Assembly (NCBI RefSeq): GCF_003148775.1
Contig: NZ_QGGW01000001.1
Span: forward strand, 1 to 64,000
Reading direction: 5' to 3'
From: Roseicyclus mahoneyensis
GTDB lineage: Bacteria > Pseudomonadota > Alphaproteobacteria > Rhodobacterales > Rhodobacteraceae
Length of the DNA stretch: 64,000 nucleotides
Shown: piece by piece, positions 9,604 to 17,561 of the stretch
How positions within the stretch are numbered: the stretch's first letter is position 1
How the letters are laid out: each line of letters begins with the position of its first letter
The notes under the pieces: generated by a model
Told to the model about the DNA's origin: nothing
Databases searched by the model: none
What the model saw: only the letters and a program-made list of their open reading frames with translations
Program-made: the position numbers and the translations under genes

Positions 9604-9881
9604 ACCTGTCTTGTGCATGCTTCGGCAGCCGAATGCAGCTTCGGCATCAGGCGGGCCATCGACCGTGAGAATCGGCTCCTCGCGCCATGTGGCAACCCGC
9701 CAGTTGGCACTCTCGGCGCAACGATCAAATGGCCGTTACGTCTGGATGTCGCCGCAGCCTTGCCGCAATGCCGCAAGTCCACTTTCCGCCCGGTGCGAGG
9801 ACAACGCGCCCCGAGTTATGATATTCTGCCACCGTCGGCATGACCGAAGAAGGGTGGGCACGGTGGACAGGAGGTGGTTCT
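9604..9881. other. Intergenic region upstream of the recombinase
   Basis: About 280 bases without a supported gene. A GAGTTATGATATTC segment near 9811-9824 could hold a -10 element for the recombinase. A GGAGGTGG Shine-Dalgarno sequence at about 9869-9876 sets the start codon at 9882. Confidence 0.45.
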
Positions 9882-10514
9882 ATGTCCATCGATCTTCTTC
9901 CCGTCCTACGCCCTGTCCGAGTTCCTTGGAACAAGGGCCGCATCATCGGCCAGAAGCGCCCGCTTATGCCGAGGCATGTCTGGTCAATCCGCGTCCGCCT
10001 CGAAATGGCAGGCAACGCGCGGGACCTCGCGCTGTTCAATATGGCCGTCGACAGCAAACTGCGCGGTTGCGATCTCGTCAGCCTGAGGGTGCGCGATGTC
10101 TTTGCAGCCGGGCGCGTCAAGGAGCGGACCTCGATGATCCAGAGCAAGACCGGCAAGCCGGTCCGGTTCGAGATCACCGAGACCACCCGGTTGTCGCTCG
10201 ATCGATGGATATCCGACCCCGAAATGATTGGCCTCGAGTTTCTATGGCCCAGCCGGATCCACGGCAGCCTCCACCTGTCGACGCGGCAGTATGCGCGGAT
10301 CGTCCGAGGTTGGGTGACGTCGCTCGGGTTGGAGCCGAGCGCCTACGGCACGCATTCCATGCGACGGACCAAGGTCGCGCAGATCTACAAGAAGATCGGC
10401 AACCTGCGGGCGGTCCAGCTGTTGTTGGGACATACGAAGATGGACAGTACGGTGCGCTACCTTGGTGTCGATATCGAGGACGCCTTGTCACTCTCGGAGG
10501 GGATCGACCTCTGA
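9882..10514 (+). CDS. Tyrosine recombinase / phage-type integrase, compact
   Basis: From the ATG at 9882, chosen for its strong GGAGGTGG ribosome binding site rather than the ATG at 9840, the protein has 210 residues. The catalytic set of tyrosine recombinases is complete: Arg in KLRGCDLVSL, a beta-hairpin Lys in SKTGKPVRFEI, His-x-x-Arg in THSMRRTK, His in LLGHTKMDS and Tyr in TVRYLGV. It is shorter than usual integrases because the N-terminal arm-binding and core-binding parts are reduced. It may act on a small mobile unit containing the adjacent toxin-antitoxin pair. No attachment sites were recognised, and it lies about 7 kb from the conjugative element. Confidence 0.85.
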   Translation: MSIDLLPVLRPVRVPWNKGRIIGQKRPLMPRHVWSIRVRLEMAGNARDLALFNMAVDSKLRGCDLVSLRVRDVFAAGRVKERTSMIQSKTGKPVRFEITETTRLSLDRWISDPEMIGLEFLWPSRIHGSLHLSTRQYARIVRGWVTSLGLEPSAYGTHSMRRTKVAQIYKKIGNLRAVQLLLGHTKMDSTVRYLGVDIEDALSLSEGIDL

Positions 10515-10516
10515 GG

Positions 10517-10548
10517 CAAACGCGGCCGGTGCGAGCTGGCCGCGTTTG
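10517..10548 (+). terminator. Strong hairpin after the recombinase gene
   Basis: The perfect 11-base inverted repeat CAAACGCGGCC / GGCCGCGTTTG, with a 10-base loop, lies three bases after the recombinase stop. The T run is inside the distal arm rather than after it, so it is an intrinsic-terminator-like or RNA-stabilising hairpin. Confidence 0.6.
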
Positions 10549-10569
10549 TAGCCTAGGGCGACATCGCGC

Positions 10570-10601
10570 TTGACGCAGCGGTGCGCGTAGCTTATAGCTA
10601 C
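10570..10601 (+). promoter_or_regulatory. Promoter and palindromic operator of the RelE/XRE operon
   Basis: TTGACG at 10570-10575 and TATAGC at 10593-10598 are separated by exactly 17 bases. The perfect palindrome GTAGCT-TAT-AGCTAC (10587-10601) covers the -10 element and ends three bases before the ATG at 10605. This is the arrangement expected for autorepression by the XRE antitoxin. Transcripts would have a very short or no leader. Confidence 0.65.
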
Positions 10602-10604
10602 ACC

Positions 10605-10856
10605 ATGAAGCAGATCAGCTACACGAAGGCCGCGATCCGGGCCCTGCGCCGGATGCCCGCCAACACCGCCACGCTGATCCGATCAAAGATCGAGGCCTAT
10701 GCCCGGAACCCGGTCTCACAGAGCAACAACGTGAAATCCCTAAAGGGGCGAGAGGGGATCCGACTGCAGGTTGGGGACTGGCGCGTGATCATGGATGACC
10801 AAGGCAATGTCCTGGCGGTTCTCGATATTGGCCCATGTGGTGGCGTCTATGACTGA
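10605..10856 (+). CDS. RelE/ParE-superfamily toxin
   Basis: An 83-aa protein starting at MKQISYTKAAIRALRRMPAN. The body has the RelE-type beta-sheet pattern (SLKGREGIRLQVGDWRVIMDD, then NVLAVLDIGPCGGVYD). RelE-family proteins usually cleave mRNA on the ribosome. The gene lies 11 bases upstream of an XRE-domain protein, the toxin-first order of HigBA-like modules. The 10605 ATG is chosen over a GTG at 10581 because the upstream sequence is the promoter and operator. Confidence 0.85.
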   Translation: MKQISYTKAAIRALRRMPANTATLIRSKIEAYARNPVSQSNNVKSLKGREGIRLQVGDWRVIMDDQGNVLAVLDIGPCGGVYD

Positions 10857-10867
10857 AAGGTACTGAC

Positions 10868-11212
10868 ATGAACGAGATGGTGACGATCCCGCGCGAGGAA
10901 TACGATCGCCTGCGGGCCGCGGCCGAGGATCTGGCCGATCTGCAGAGCTATGACCGAGCAATGGCTGCCTTGGCGGCAGGGGCGGAGGAACTGATCCCTG
11001 CTGTTTACGCAAACCGGTTGCTCGATGGGGAAAGCCCGTTGCGCGTCTACAGGGACCTGCGCGGCCTGACCCAAGCCACACTGGCCGAAAGGGCCGGGGT
11101 CAACCGCGTCACTGTCGCCGAGATCGAGACCGGCCGGAAACAGGGTTCGGTAGCAACATTGCGTGCGCTCGCGGGAGCCCTCGACGTCACGCTGGACGAC
11201 CTCATGGCGTAG
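10868..11212 (+). CDS. XRE-family antitoxin
   Basis: A 114-aa protein with an N-terminal helical part (EEYDRLRAAAEDLADLQSYD) that probably wraps the toxin, and a C-terminal XRE helix-turn-helix (residues about 58-112, including LTQATLAERAGVNRVTVAEI). It should neutralise the RelE-like protein encoded just upstream and repress the shared promoter through the GTAGCT palindrome. Confidence 0.85.
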   Translation: MNEMVTIPREEYDRLRAAAEDLADLQSYDRAMAALAAGAEELIPAVYANRLLDGESPLRVYRDLRGLTQATLAERAGVNRVTVAEIETGRKQGSVATLRALAGALDVTLDDLMA

Positions 11213-11235
11213 TAGGCCCTTAGCCGCCACTCGGC

Positions 11236-11261
11236 CCGTTTCGCAGAGACGGACGAAACGG
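11236..11261 (+). terminator. Hairpin downstream of the toxin-antitoxin pair
   Basis: CCGTTTCG / CGAAACGG form an 8-base stem with a 10-base loop. The flanks also pair (GTAGTAGGCC near 11211 and GGCCACTAC near 11260), giving a long outer stem. It probably ends the XRE transcript. There is no T run. Confidence 0.45.
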
Positions 11262-11379
11262 CCACTACGTCATGTCACGGCGCAGCATGTGCCGGATATC
11301 CACATAGCGGCAGAACGGTAGACGCAGCGGCGCTTAGCACATGGCTATTGCCTCCGACCAGCCTGATCCGGTGACTGGA

Positions 11380-11946
11380 CTACGGGCGTATATTCGACTT
11401 TTCGGCAGGGAATTGTTTCAGCAGCCATCCCTCCTGAACCGCGCTTTCGATGGCTTCGTGGAACTCCGCGCGAACCTGACGAATCGCAGCGGTCATGGGC
11501 AAGCCATGTTCGGCGAGAAGCAAGGCAGCAACTGTACCACTGCGGCCTGCGCCATAGGAGCAGGTAATGGAAATCGCGGCACCGGTTTCGATCTGGCCAT
11601 GCAGGAAAGCGGATAGCACGCGCCAATGACGCAAAAAGTGGTCATCCGGGGGGTGATAGTCCCGGATCGGCGCATGCAAGAGTCGCACCGAACCCTGTCG
11701 GGTCCTGTGCCGCAGCTGCGCGATGGCCTGCGGGGGGAGATCGGTCTGTTCGCACAAGCCAACCAGAACGCTCACGCCCAGATCGCTGAGATCGGCGAGC
11801 GTCGTGGCGCTGGCCTCGGGGTCGATCCATGCGTCCCCCGCAGGCGTGATGCGCAGACCCGGCCAAGCGGACAGCACCAGCCGTCCGTTCCCGATCGGCA
11901 GGACGCAGCGGATATCAGTCCAGACTGGATCAGCTTCGTTGTTCAC
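11380..11946 (-). CDS. Cys-dependent (C-X5-R) protein phosphatase-like protein
   Basis: A 188-aa protein with the P-loop CSYGAGRSGT (Cys129, Arg135) of protein-tyrosine and dual-specificity phosphatases, and a PIRDYHPP segment (Asp96) in the position of the general acid. The residue before the catalytic Cys is Thr rather than the usual His. It would cleave phosphomonoesters of a protein or small molecule. It is divergent from the GntR regulator of the phosphonate-type transporter. A second phosphatase of the same superfamily heads the permease/ATPase operon at 16786, so both probably serve the same organophosphorus process. Substrate unknown. Confidence 0.75.
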   Translation of the reverse strand: MNNEADPVWTDIRCVLPIGNGRLVLSAWPGLRITPAGDAWIDPEASATTLADLSDLGVSVLVGLCEQTDLPPQAIAQLRHRTRQGSVRLLHAPIRDYHPPDDHFLRHWRVLSAFLHGQIETGAAISITCSYGAGRSGTVAALLLAEHGLPMTAAIRQVRAEFHEAIESAVQEGWLLKQFPAEKSNIRP

Positions 11947-12068
11947 GGCCCCTCAGGCGTTGGGATATTGTTGCACCCACCCGACCGGAGTATATCTGGG
12001 CGGGCAAAGATGAAAGCGCAGGGTTCCGGGGACTGAGCTTGACTGATCCCGTCCCATATCGCACGCCG

Positions 12069-12701
12069 ATGTCGCGGCTGGATGACATCGCTCAGGCGTT
12101 GCGACTGCGGATCTGTCTGATGGACGCGGCAAATACCCACATCCTCTATGAAAACAGCCTCGCCGAGGAATTTGGCGTCAGCCGCACGCCGGTTCGCCAA
12201 GTCCTTCAGCGGCTGGCCTACGAGCATCAGGTCGAGACGCGGACAGGGATCGGGACGGTGGTGCCGCCGCTCGATCCCGATGGCGCGGCGCAGGATTTCC
12301 TGACGCTGGCGGGCACGCTGGAACTTGCCGCGCAGACGGCCGCCGCACCGTTCGACGCCGTGGCGTGCGACTTGCTGGCGCAACTGGAAACGCTCGTCGC
12401 CCCGGTCGCGCCCGCACAGCCGATGGAGGCTGCGGCGATCTTTGCGCTTAATTCATGGCTCATTGCCTTTGCCCGGCGGCTCAACCCCGAACCGATCATG
12501 GCCGATGCCGCCGCCAGCTTGCACTGGCGCGCGCTGCGCCGCCTGCTTCAGCAAGACGGGGCGCGTCACAAGATCGCACAGGGCGGCATCCTCGATGGTT
12601 TGTGCCGTACCCTGCTGGTGCAGACCGATGCCCGTGCCGCGCTGCAAATGATGGCCCTTGCGATGCGCGACCTCGGCAAGCTGTCCTTGTCCGGCAATTG
12701 A
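12069..12701 (+). CDS. GntR-family transcriptional regulator
   Basis: A 210-aa protein from the ATG at 12069; an in-frame TTG at 12039 would add 10 residues. The N-terminal winged helix (MSRLDDIAQALRLRICLMDA, ENSLAEEFGVSRTPVRQVLQ, TRTGIGTVV) is typical GntR/FadR, and the C-terminal part is an all-helical ligand domain (FCD-like). It lies 86 bases upstream of the PhnD-like binding-protein gene. A perfect palindrome is placed between them and another in front of the opposite-strand transporter operon, so it is the likely regulator of both. Confidence 0.85.
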   Translation: MSRLDDIAQALRLRICLMDAANTHILYENSLAEEFGVSRTPVRQVLQRLAYEHQVETRTGIGTVVPPLDPDGAAQDFLTLAGTLELAAQTAAAPFDAVACDLLAQLETLVAPVAPAQPMEAAAIFALNSWLIAFARRLNPEPIMADAAASLHWRALRRLLQQDGARHKIAQGGILDGLCRTLLVQTDARAALQMMALAMRDLGKLSLSGN

Positions 12702-12742
12702 GGCAACCGCTGTCATTGGGTTGTCGTCTCAGGGTGCTAGCC

Positions 12743-12756
12743 ACCTGTATACAGGT
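12743..12756. promoter_or_regulatory. Palindromic operator upstream of the phnD-like gene
   Basis: ACCTGTATACAGGT is a perfect 14-base palindrome 31 bases before the start codon at 12788. Its 12-base core CCTGTATACAGG recurs exactly at 16830-16841 in front of the phosphatase-phnC-phnE-phnE operon. A dyad of this length is right for a GntR dimer. Confidence 0.65.
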
Positions 12757-12787
12757 AGATCGCCTGCACCTGAGATGGAGAAGTCCC

Positions 12788-13690
12788 ATGAACCGCCGTT
12801 TCCTGCTATCGACCAGCGCCGCCGCGCTGACGCTTGCCCTGTCCCTGCCTGCCGCAGCGGATTGGCGCCAGACCCGCGAAAGCCTGACCATCGGCATTCC
12901 GCCGATCGAGAATGCCGAGGAAGGCCAGCGCCGCTACGGCCCCTTCGCAGAATACCTAAGCGAGACGCTGGGCGTGCCGGTCACCTTGCGGATGGCCAGC
13001 GCCTACAGCGGCATCATCCAGGCGATGGAGGCGGGCGAAGCCGACATGTCTATGTTCGGCGCCGCCGCCTATGCCTCGGCCTATGACGTTCTGGCTGGCG
13101 ATCTCGAGCCGCTGGGCCATGCAGTGTCAGCCACTGGCGACCGCGGCTATTACGCTGTGGTCATCGTTGCGGCCGACAGCACGGCACAATCGCTCGAGGA
13201 TCTGGCCGGTCAGACGCTGGCCTTTGCCGATCCCAATTCGGCCTCGGGCTATCTGGTCCCCAACTTCTACTTGGGCCAGATGGGCCTGGGCGAAGGGCAT
13301 TTCTCGGAAACCGGTTTTTCGGGCAGCCATGACAACGGCATTCTGGCCGTCGTGCGCGGCACCTATGACGCCGCCGCGACCTGGCACTATACCGAGGACA
13401 ATGGTGCCGTTCAGCGCATGACTGAACGCGGGGAGATCCCTGCCGACGCCGTGCGGGTGATCTGGGAAAGCCCGCTGATCCCTTCCGACGCATGGTCGGT
13501 CCGCGCCTCCATGCCCGAGGATCTGAAGGCTGATCTGCTGGAGGCGCTGACAAGCTTCCACGAGGCCGATCCCGAGCGTTTCGACATCGTCAGCTCTGGC
13601 GGGTCCTGGACGCAGATCGTGCCCGTGGGTCACGAGGCGTTCCTCGACAGCATCGCCATGCGCGAGGCCATGCTGGCCCAACGCAACTGA
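12788..13690 (+). CDS. Phosphate/phosphite/phosphonate ABC transporter substrate-binding protein (PhnD-like)
   Basis: A 300-aa protein with a Sec signal peptide (hydrophobic segment and cleavage near LPAAADW). Family hallmarks are ADMSMFGAAAYA, the ligand-binding segment DPNSASGYLVPNFY, and SGSHDNGILAVVRGTYDAAA. The ATG at 12788 has a GGAGAAG ribosome binding site and gives a complete signal peptide; a longer frame from 12455 overlaps the GntR gene. The cognate permeases and ATPase are on the opposite strand immediately downstream. The exact ligand (phosphonate, phosphite, hypophosphite or another oxyanion) cannot be decided by eye. Confidence 0.9.
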   Translation: MNRRFLLSTSAAALTLALSLPAAADWRQTRESLTIGIPPIENAEEGQRRYGPFAEYLSETLGVPVTLRMASAYSGIIQAMEAGEADMSMFGAAAYASAYDVLAGDLEPLGHAVSATGDRGYYAVVIVAADSTAQSLEDLAGQTLAFADPNSASGYLVPNFYLGQMGLGEGHFSETGFSGSHDNGILAVVRGTYDAAATWHYTEDNGAVQRMTERGEIPADAVRVIWESPLIPSDAWSVRASMPEDLKADLLEALTSFHEADPERFDIVSSGGSWTQIVPVGHEAFLDSIAMREAMLAQRN

Positions 13691-13711
13691 TCACCGCCTG
13701 AGACAGGGAAA

Positions 13712-13739
13712 GGCCCCGCTGATGCAGCGGGGCCTTTTT
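13712..13739 (+). terminator. Intrinsic terminator of the phnD-like gene
   Basis: GGCCCCGCT / AGCGGGGCC form a perfect 9-base GC-rich stem with a 5-base loop, followed by TTTTT. It lies 21 bases after the stop at 13690 and just before the convergent permease gene ends at 13761, so it separates the two units. Confidence 0.9.
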
Positions 13740-13760
13740 CGTCGGGGGCCGCCCCCGGTG

Positions 13761-14618
13761 TCACATCCGGGCGCCGGGCGCGTCGTGGCGACCGATGGCC
13801 TTTTTCCGGAGCCAGCGCGACAGATAGTCGATGGCGGCCACGGTCGGCAGGATCAGCAAGATGATGAAGGCCACATCGCTCCAGGCATTCACCCGGATGC
13901 GGTCCGCGAGGAAGAACCCGATGCCGCCGGCACCCACCACACCCAGGATCGTGGCCGAACGGGTGTTGGCCTCAAAGAAATAGAGGCTGTTGGACAAGAA
14001 GACCGGAAAGACCTGTGGCCAGATCGCCAGCCGCGCCACATCCGCGCCGCTGCCGCCCGCCGAGCGCACACCTTCACCGGCCTTGCGATCGGCGTTTTCC
14101 ACCGCCTCGGCGTAGATCTTGGCCAGAACGCCGGTATCGTTCAGCGCGATGGCAAGAATGCCCGCAAAGGGCCCCAGACCCACGACCGAGACAAAGATCA
14201 GCGCCCAGATCAGCGTATCGACCCCCCGCACCACATCCAGCACCCGGCGCAGGCCGAAGTGGATGGCGAAGCTCGGCACCACGTTGCGCGCCCCCAGAAA
14301 ACCGAGGGGGATGGAGATGAGGCTGGCGAGGATCGTGCCGAGAAAGGCGATGGCCAGCGTTTCCAGCAGGGCGGCCAGATAATCTAACCAGAACCCGTTG
14401 TGGGTTGGCGGAACCATCTGGCGGGCGATGATCCACAGATCGGTGAAGCCCGTCCAGAACCGCATCGGCGACAGGCCCAGGTGATACGACGCCCAGAGAA
14501 AGGCGAGCACGAACGCGACCCACGCGGCACGACGACCCCAGAGCTTGCGCGGGTCGGGATAGAGCAGCGCCGGATATGTGCGGCTCACTCGGGCGATCCG
14601 GTCGGCGGCGGTGGTCAT
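13761..14618 (-). CDS. Phosphonate-type ABC transporter permease (PhnE-like), second copy
   Basis: A 285-aa membrane protein with five to six hydrophobic helices. The family EAA loop is visible (KIYAEAVENADRKAGEGVRS, then GGSGADVARLAIWPQVFP), as is NTRSATILGVVGAGGIGFFL near the C-terminus. It overlaps the upstream permease gene by four bases (ATGA). Two different PhnE-type permeases in tandem, as here, suggest a heterodimeric channel. Confidence 0.9.
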   Translation of the reverse strand: MTTAADRIARVSRTYPALLYPDPRKLWGRRAAWVAFVLAFLWASYHLGLSPMRFWTGFTDLWIIARQMVPPTHNGFWLDYLAALLETLAIAFLGTILASLISIPLGFLGARNVVPSFAIHFGLRRVLDVVRGVDTLIWALIFVSVVGLGPFAGILAIALNDTGVLAKIYAEAVENADRKAGEGVRSAGGSGADVARLAIWPQVFPVFLSNSLYFFEANTRSATILGVVGAGGIGFFLADRIRVNAWSDVAFIILLILPTVAAIDYLSRWLRKKAIGRHDAPGARM

Positions 14619-15502
14619 CGCCTCTGCTCCCCGTCGAGGATGCGGTGCCGGATCTTTTCCGACACGATATCGACCAGCGCGACGGTGATGATCAGAAGCA
14701 AAAGGATCGCGCTGATGTCGCGGTAGATGAACTGGTTGATCACGAACATCAGCTCCTGCCCGATCCCGCCCGCGCCGACAAAGCCGATGACCGAGGCTGA
14801 CCGGACATTGATCTCGAAGCGTAGCAGCGTGTAGCTGATGAAGGCTGGCAGCACCTGCGGCACCACGCCCAGACGGATCACCTGATCACGCGATGCACCG
14901 GCGGCGACCACGCCTTCGAGGGATTTGTCAGAGATGGTCTCGTTGATCTCGGAAAAGAGCTTGCCCAAAACCCCCATGGTATGCAGCGCGATGGCCAGAA
15001 CCCCCGCCAACGCCCCAAGACCGAAGGCGAAGACAAAGAGCATGGCAAAGACCAGTTCCGGCACGGTGCGCATCAGTTCGAGAAACCGGCGGGCCAACTG
15101 GTAGTGGACCACGCCGCCCGCAAGGTTGCGCGCGGCGGGAAAGGACAGAAAGAAACCCGCCACAACCCCCAGCGTGGTGGCGACGAAGGCGATCAGCACG
15201 GTGTCGAACAACAGCCCCACCCAGCGGCCGCCCGCCCACATCCAACGGCCCAGATCCGCCCAGAGCGTCTCGGGCGACACCGGGGGCAGCGTGCGGGAGA
15301 TGTAGCTGCCGAACCGTGGAATGCCGTTCACGAATTTCTGCCACGAGACCTCGCCCAGATGCCCCGACACAGCCACCAAAACGACGAGCACGCCCAGAAA
15401 CAGCAGCGTCTGCCTGCGCTTGTCGCGCTGCAGGTCGCGGCGCTGCGCCTCGACGATGGTCACGATGTCGGCGCTTGGTTTGGGCGTGACCGGCCCGGTC
15501 AT
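14615..15502 (-). CDS. Phosphonate-type ABC transporter permease (PhnE-like), first copy
   Basis: A 295-aa permease from the ATG at 15502; the longer frame overlaps the ATPase gene. It shows the same plan as its neighbour, with the EAA loop [20 protein letters not shown] and the C-terminal [20 protein letters not shown]. The N-terminal 35 residues are a charged cytoplasmic extension ahead of the first helix. Start and stop overlap both neighbours, so the operon is translationally coupled. Confidence 0.9.
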   Translation of the reverse strand: MTGPVTPKPSADIVTIVEAQRRDLQRDKRRQTLLFLGVLVVLVAVSGHLGEVSWQKFVNGIPRFGSYISRTLPPVSPETLWADLGRWMWAGGRWVGLLFDTVLIAFVATTLGVVAGFFLSFPAARNLAGGVVHYQLARRFLELMRTVPELVFAMLFVFAFGLGALAGVLAIALHTMGVLGKLFSEINETISDKSLEGVVAAGASRDQVIRLGVVPQVLPAFISYTLLRFEINVRSASVIGFVGAGGIGQELMFVINQFIYRDISAILLLLIITVALVDIVSEKIRHRILDGEQRR

Positions 15503-16248
15503 TCCTCGCCGTCCTGCCCGTAGATCAGCGCGATTGCCGCCGCGTCCAGCGCCTCGACCGGCCCGTCGAAGACCACGCGGCCGGCATGGATGCCGATGAT
15601 CCGGCGGCAATAGTCGCGCGCCAGGTCGATATGGTGCAGGTTGCACAACACCGTCAGCCCATCCTCGCGGTTGATCCGCGCCAGCGAGTCCATCACCGCC
15701 CGCGTGCTGCGCGGATCCAGCGAGGCGACGGGCTCATCGGCGAGGATCAGTCGGGGCGCCTGCACCAAAGCCCGGGCAATCGCCACGCGCTGCTGTTGCC
15801 CCCCGGACAGCTGATCGGCCCGTTTCAGCGCGTGATCGGTCATGTCCAGCCGGTCCAGCGCCTCGATCGCAAGCGCGCGGTCGGCGAGCGGCCAGGCAAG
15901 CGTCCAGCTGCGCCAGCGCGGCACCGTGGCGACACGGCCGACCAGCACATTGTCCAGCACGCTCAGCCGGTCGATCAGCGCGAATTGCTGAAAGATCATC
16001 GCCGCGCGACGGCGCCAGTCCTGCAAGGCCCGGCCGCGCTTGGCCAGCACATCTTCGTCCCCGAAAAAGATACGGCCCGAACTGGGCTCGATCAGCCGGT
16101 TGATCAGGCGGAGCAACGTGGATTTGCCCGCGCCGGAGCGTCCGATGACCCCGATGAATTCTCCCTCCTCGACGGTGAGTGAGACATCGTGCAATGCCGT
16201 CACAGTGCCGAAGCGGCGCGTCAGGCCCTCAATCCTCAACATCGGCAT
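15499..16248 (-). CDS. Phosphonate-type ABC transporter ATP-binding protein (PhnC-like)
   Basis: A 249-aa ATPase from the ATG at 16248 (MPMLRIEGL; a second ATG two codons on is possible). It has Walker [10 protein letters not shown], signature [15 protein letters not shown], Walker [13 protein letters not shown] and the switch His in [14 protein letters not shown]. It energises the two PhnE-like permeases that follow. The start lies inside the 3' end of the phosphatase gene. Confidence 0.92.
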   Translation of the reverse strand: MPMLRIEGLTRRFGTVTALHDVSLTVEEGEFIGVIGRSGAGKSTLLRLINRLIEPSSGRIFFGDEDVLAKRGRALQDWRRRAAMIFQQFALIDRLSVLDNVLVGRVATVPRWRSWTLAWPLADRALAIEALDRLDMTDHALKRADQLSGGQQQRVAIARALVQAPRLILADEPVASLDPRSTRAVMDSLARINREDGLTVLCNLHHIDLARDYCRRIIGIHAGRVVFDGPVEALDAAAIALIYGQDGEE

Positions 16249-16786
16249 AAGCCTTGCGCAAAAAGGCGACCTGTTCGGCAGTCTCGCATCTCGATCCTGC
16301 GGCCGCGACAAGGCCTCGAGCCTCTGCAGGGGGCACCCCCAGTTCGATCAGAACCGCTTCGGCCACCAAGCCCGTACGCCCGATGCCGCCCCGGCAATGC
16401 ATCACGATCCGTTCCCCGCTCTGCAAGGCATCCGCGATCCTGTATGTTGCGAGACGAAAGGCGGGCACGCTCTCCGGGACGCCAAAATCCCGGATCGGCA
16501 AGCGCATAACGGAAAAATTCAAACCATCGGACGACAGGAGCCGGGCATAGTCAGGGGCAAGGTCGCGGATCTCGTGATCCTCGGTCAGGATCACGAACTG
16601 CGTGACACCCTTTTCCGCGGCCTCGAACAGATGGCGCCGAAGACGCAGGTCGTTGTTCGGCAGGCCGGTAAGCCAGAGCTCGCCCGAAACCGGAGCAGGC
16701 AAGGCTAGCGGTCGAAGGCCCGTGATCGGATCCGCATCATCCATCCTTGCGGTTTCGCCGGAAAGGGGCTTGGTGTTTTCTGTCAC
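16229..16786 (-). CDS. Protein-tyrosine/dual-specificity phosphatase-like protein
   Basis: A 185-aa protein. The GTG at 16786 is chosen because GAGAGGT lies just upstream, and because the longer frame to 16858 would run through the operator palindrome. The catalytic P-loop [10 protein letters not shown] (Cys131, Arg137) is canonical, and PIRDFGVP (Asp100) supplies the general acid. It heads the phnC-phnE-phnE operon and overlaps phnC by 20 bases, which ties a soluble phosphatase to uptake of an organophosphorus compound. It is related to, but not a duplicate of, the phosphatase at 11380-11946. Substrate unknown. Confidence 0.8.
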   Translation of the reverse strand: MTENTKPLSGETARMDDADPITGLRPLALPAPVSGELWLTGLPNNDLRLRRHLFEAAEKGVTQFVILTEDHEIRDLAPDYARLLSSDGLNFSVMRLPIRDFGVPESVPAFRLATYRIADALQSGERIVMHCRGGIGRTGLVAEAVLIELGVPPAEARGLVAAAGSRCETAEQVAFLRKAYADVED

Positions 16787-16827
16787 AGGGACCTCTCGAT
16801 GGATTACGCGCGGCGTGGGTCGTAGCA

Positions 16828-16843
16828 AGCCTGTATACAGGCT
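16828..16843. promoter_or_regulatory. Palindromic operator upstream of the phosphatase-phnCEE operon
   Basis: AGCCTGTATACAGGCT is a perfect 16-base palindrome 42 bases before the GTG start of the leftward operon. It shares the exact core CCTGTATACAGG with the site before the phnD-like gene. A TTGTCA sequence reading leftward immediately upstream (about 16846-16851) could be a -35 element, which would put the operator inside the promoter. Confidence 0.65.
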
Positions 16844-16851
16844 GTTCTTGA

Positions 16852-17261
16852 CAAGCACATGACGCAGAACTCCGCCCCAGTCCCGATGCCATCGAGAAAC
16901 CGGAGCCTTCGCCGTAGAACCCGCGCCTAAAGGACATTTGCAGCGCTAAAACCCTCGATACACAACGAAAAGCACTACAGATACGACCGGAGTCCCGACG
17001 AAAGGCTGCTTTCACCACAATTTAGCGTAGCGATGCTGCAATTTCACAGTCCGCTTTCCGCCCACACCGTCTGAACTCGGATCGAGCATACCTGCCGCAT
17101 CCTCCACCCCGCAACCATTGAAACCTCGTTACCACCTGACCCGGTGTGCGATTTCCGCCTGCCCATCTTCGCACTCCATCCCGCCCTGCGCGCTTCGCCA
17201 TCCTGACCCGTGACAGCCGTCGATATCCGACGGTCTCGATCCGGTTTCAGGAGGCCCCCGC
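16852..17261. other. Intergenic boundary between the phosphonate block and the conjugative element
   Basis: About 410 bases with no supported gene, tRNA or recognisable integrase attachment site. GC content falls in 16930-17060. If the element from 17.2 to 49.6 kb is integrated, its left end probably lies here or a little upstream. An AGGAGG ribosome binding site at its right end serves the HTH gene at 17262. Confidence 0.45.
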
Positions 17262-17543
17262 ATGCGCGCCGATCACATCCCCTTGCCGCCCCGCTACCTG
17301 CGCACCAAGGAAGCCGCGCAGTTTCTGAGCCTATCGGCCCGGACGCTCGAGAAGCACCGCACCTATGGCACGGGCCCCGCCTATCACAAGCTGGGCGGGC
17401 GCGTCGTCTATTCCATCGAGGATCTCGAGGCCTGGGTGCGGCGCGGCGCCGTCACCTCGACCTCCGATCCACGCGGCGGGCAGGTGCTGCCCGCGCGACG
17501 GGTGCTGACCGCGGTCCCGTCTGCGGGACGGCTGCGCCGCTGA
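17262..17543 (+). CDS. AlpA/excisionase-like helix-turn-helix protein
   Basis: A 93-aa protein with a MerR/AlpA-type helix-turn-helix in residues about 10-65 (YLRTKEAAQFLSLSARTLEK, YHKLGGRVVYSIEDLEAWVR). Short proteins of this type next to repA in Tn4371-like elements act as excision or transcription factors. AGGAGG lies seven bases before the ATG. The gene precedes repA by 18 bases in the same direction. Confidence 0.8.
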   Translation: MRADHIPLPPRYLRTKEAAQFLSLSARTLEKHRTYGTGPAYHKLGGRVVYSIEDLEAWVRRGAVTSTSDPRGGQVLPARRVLTAVPSAGRLRR

Positions 17544-17561
17544 CCGGGCAGCGCGTTTCCG

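Noticed and set aside
11980-12005. Third GntR site between the first phosphatase and the gntR gene (GAGTATATCTGG)
   Set aside because: It shares only a TATA-centred core with the two perfect palindromes and lacks the CCTG/CAGG arms.
16852-17261. tRNA gene or attachment site at the left border of the conjugative element
   Set aside because: No cloverleaf or obvious direct-repeat partner was found by eye; the border remains undefined.
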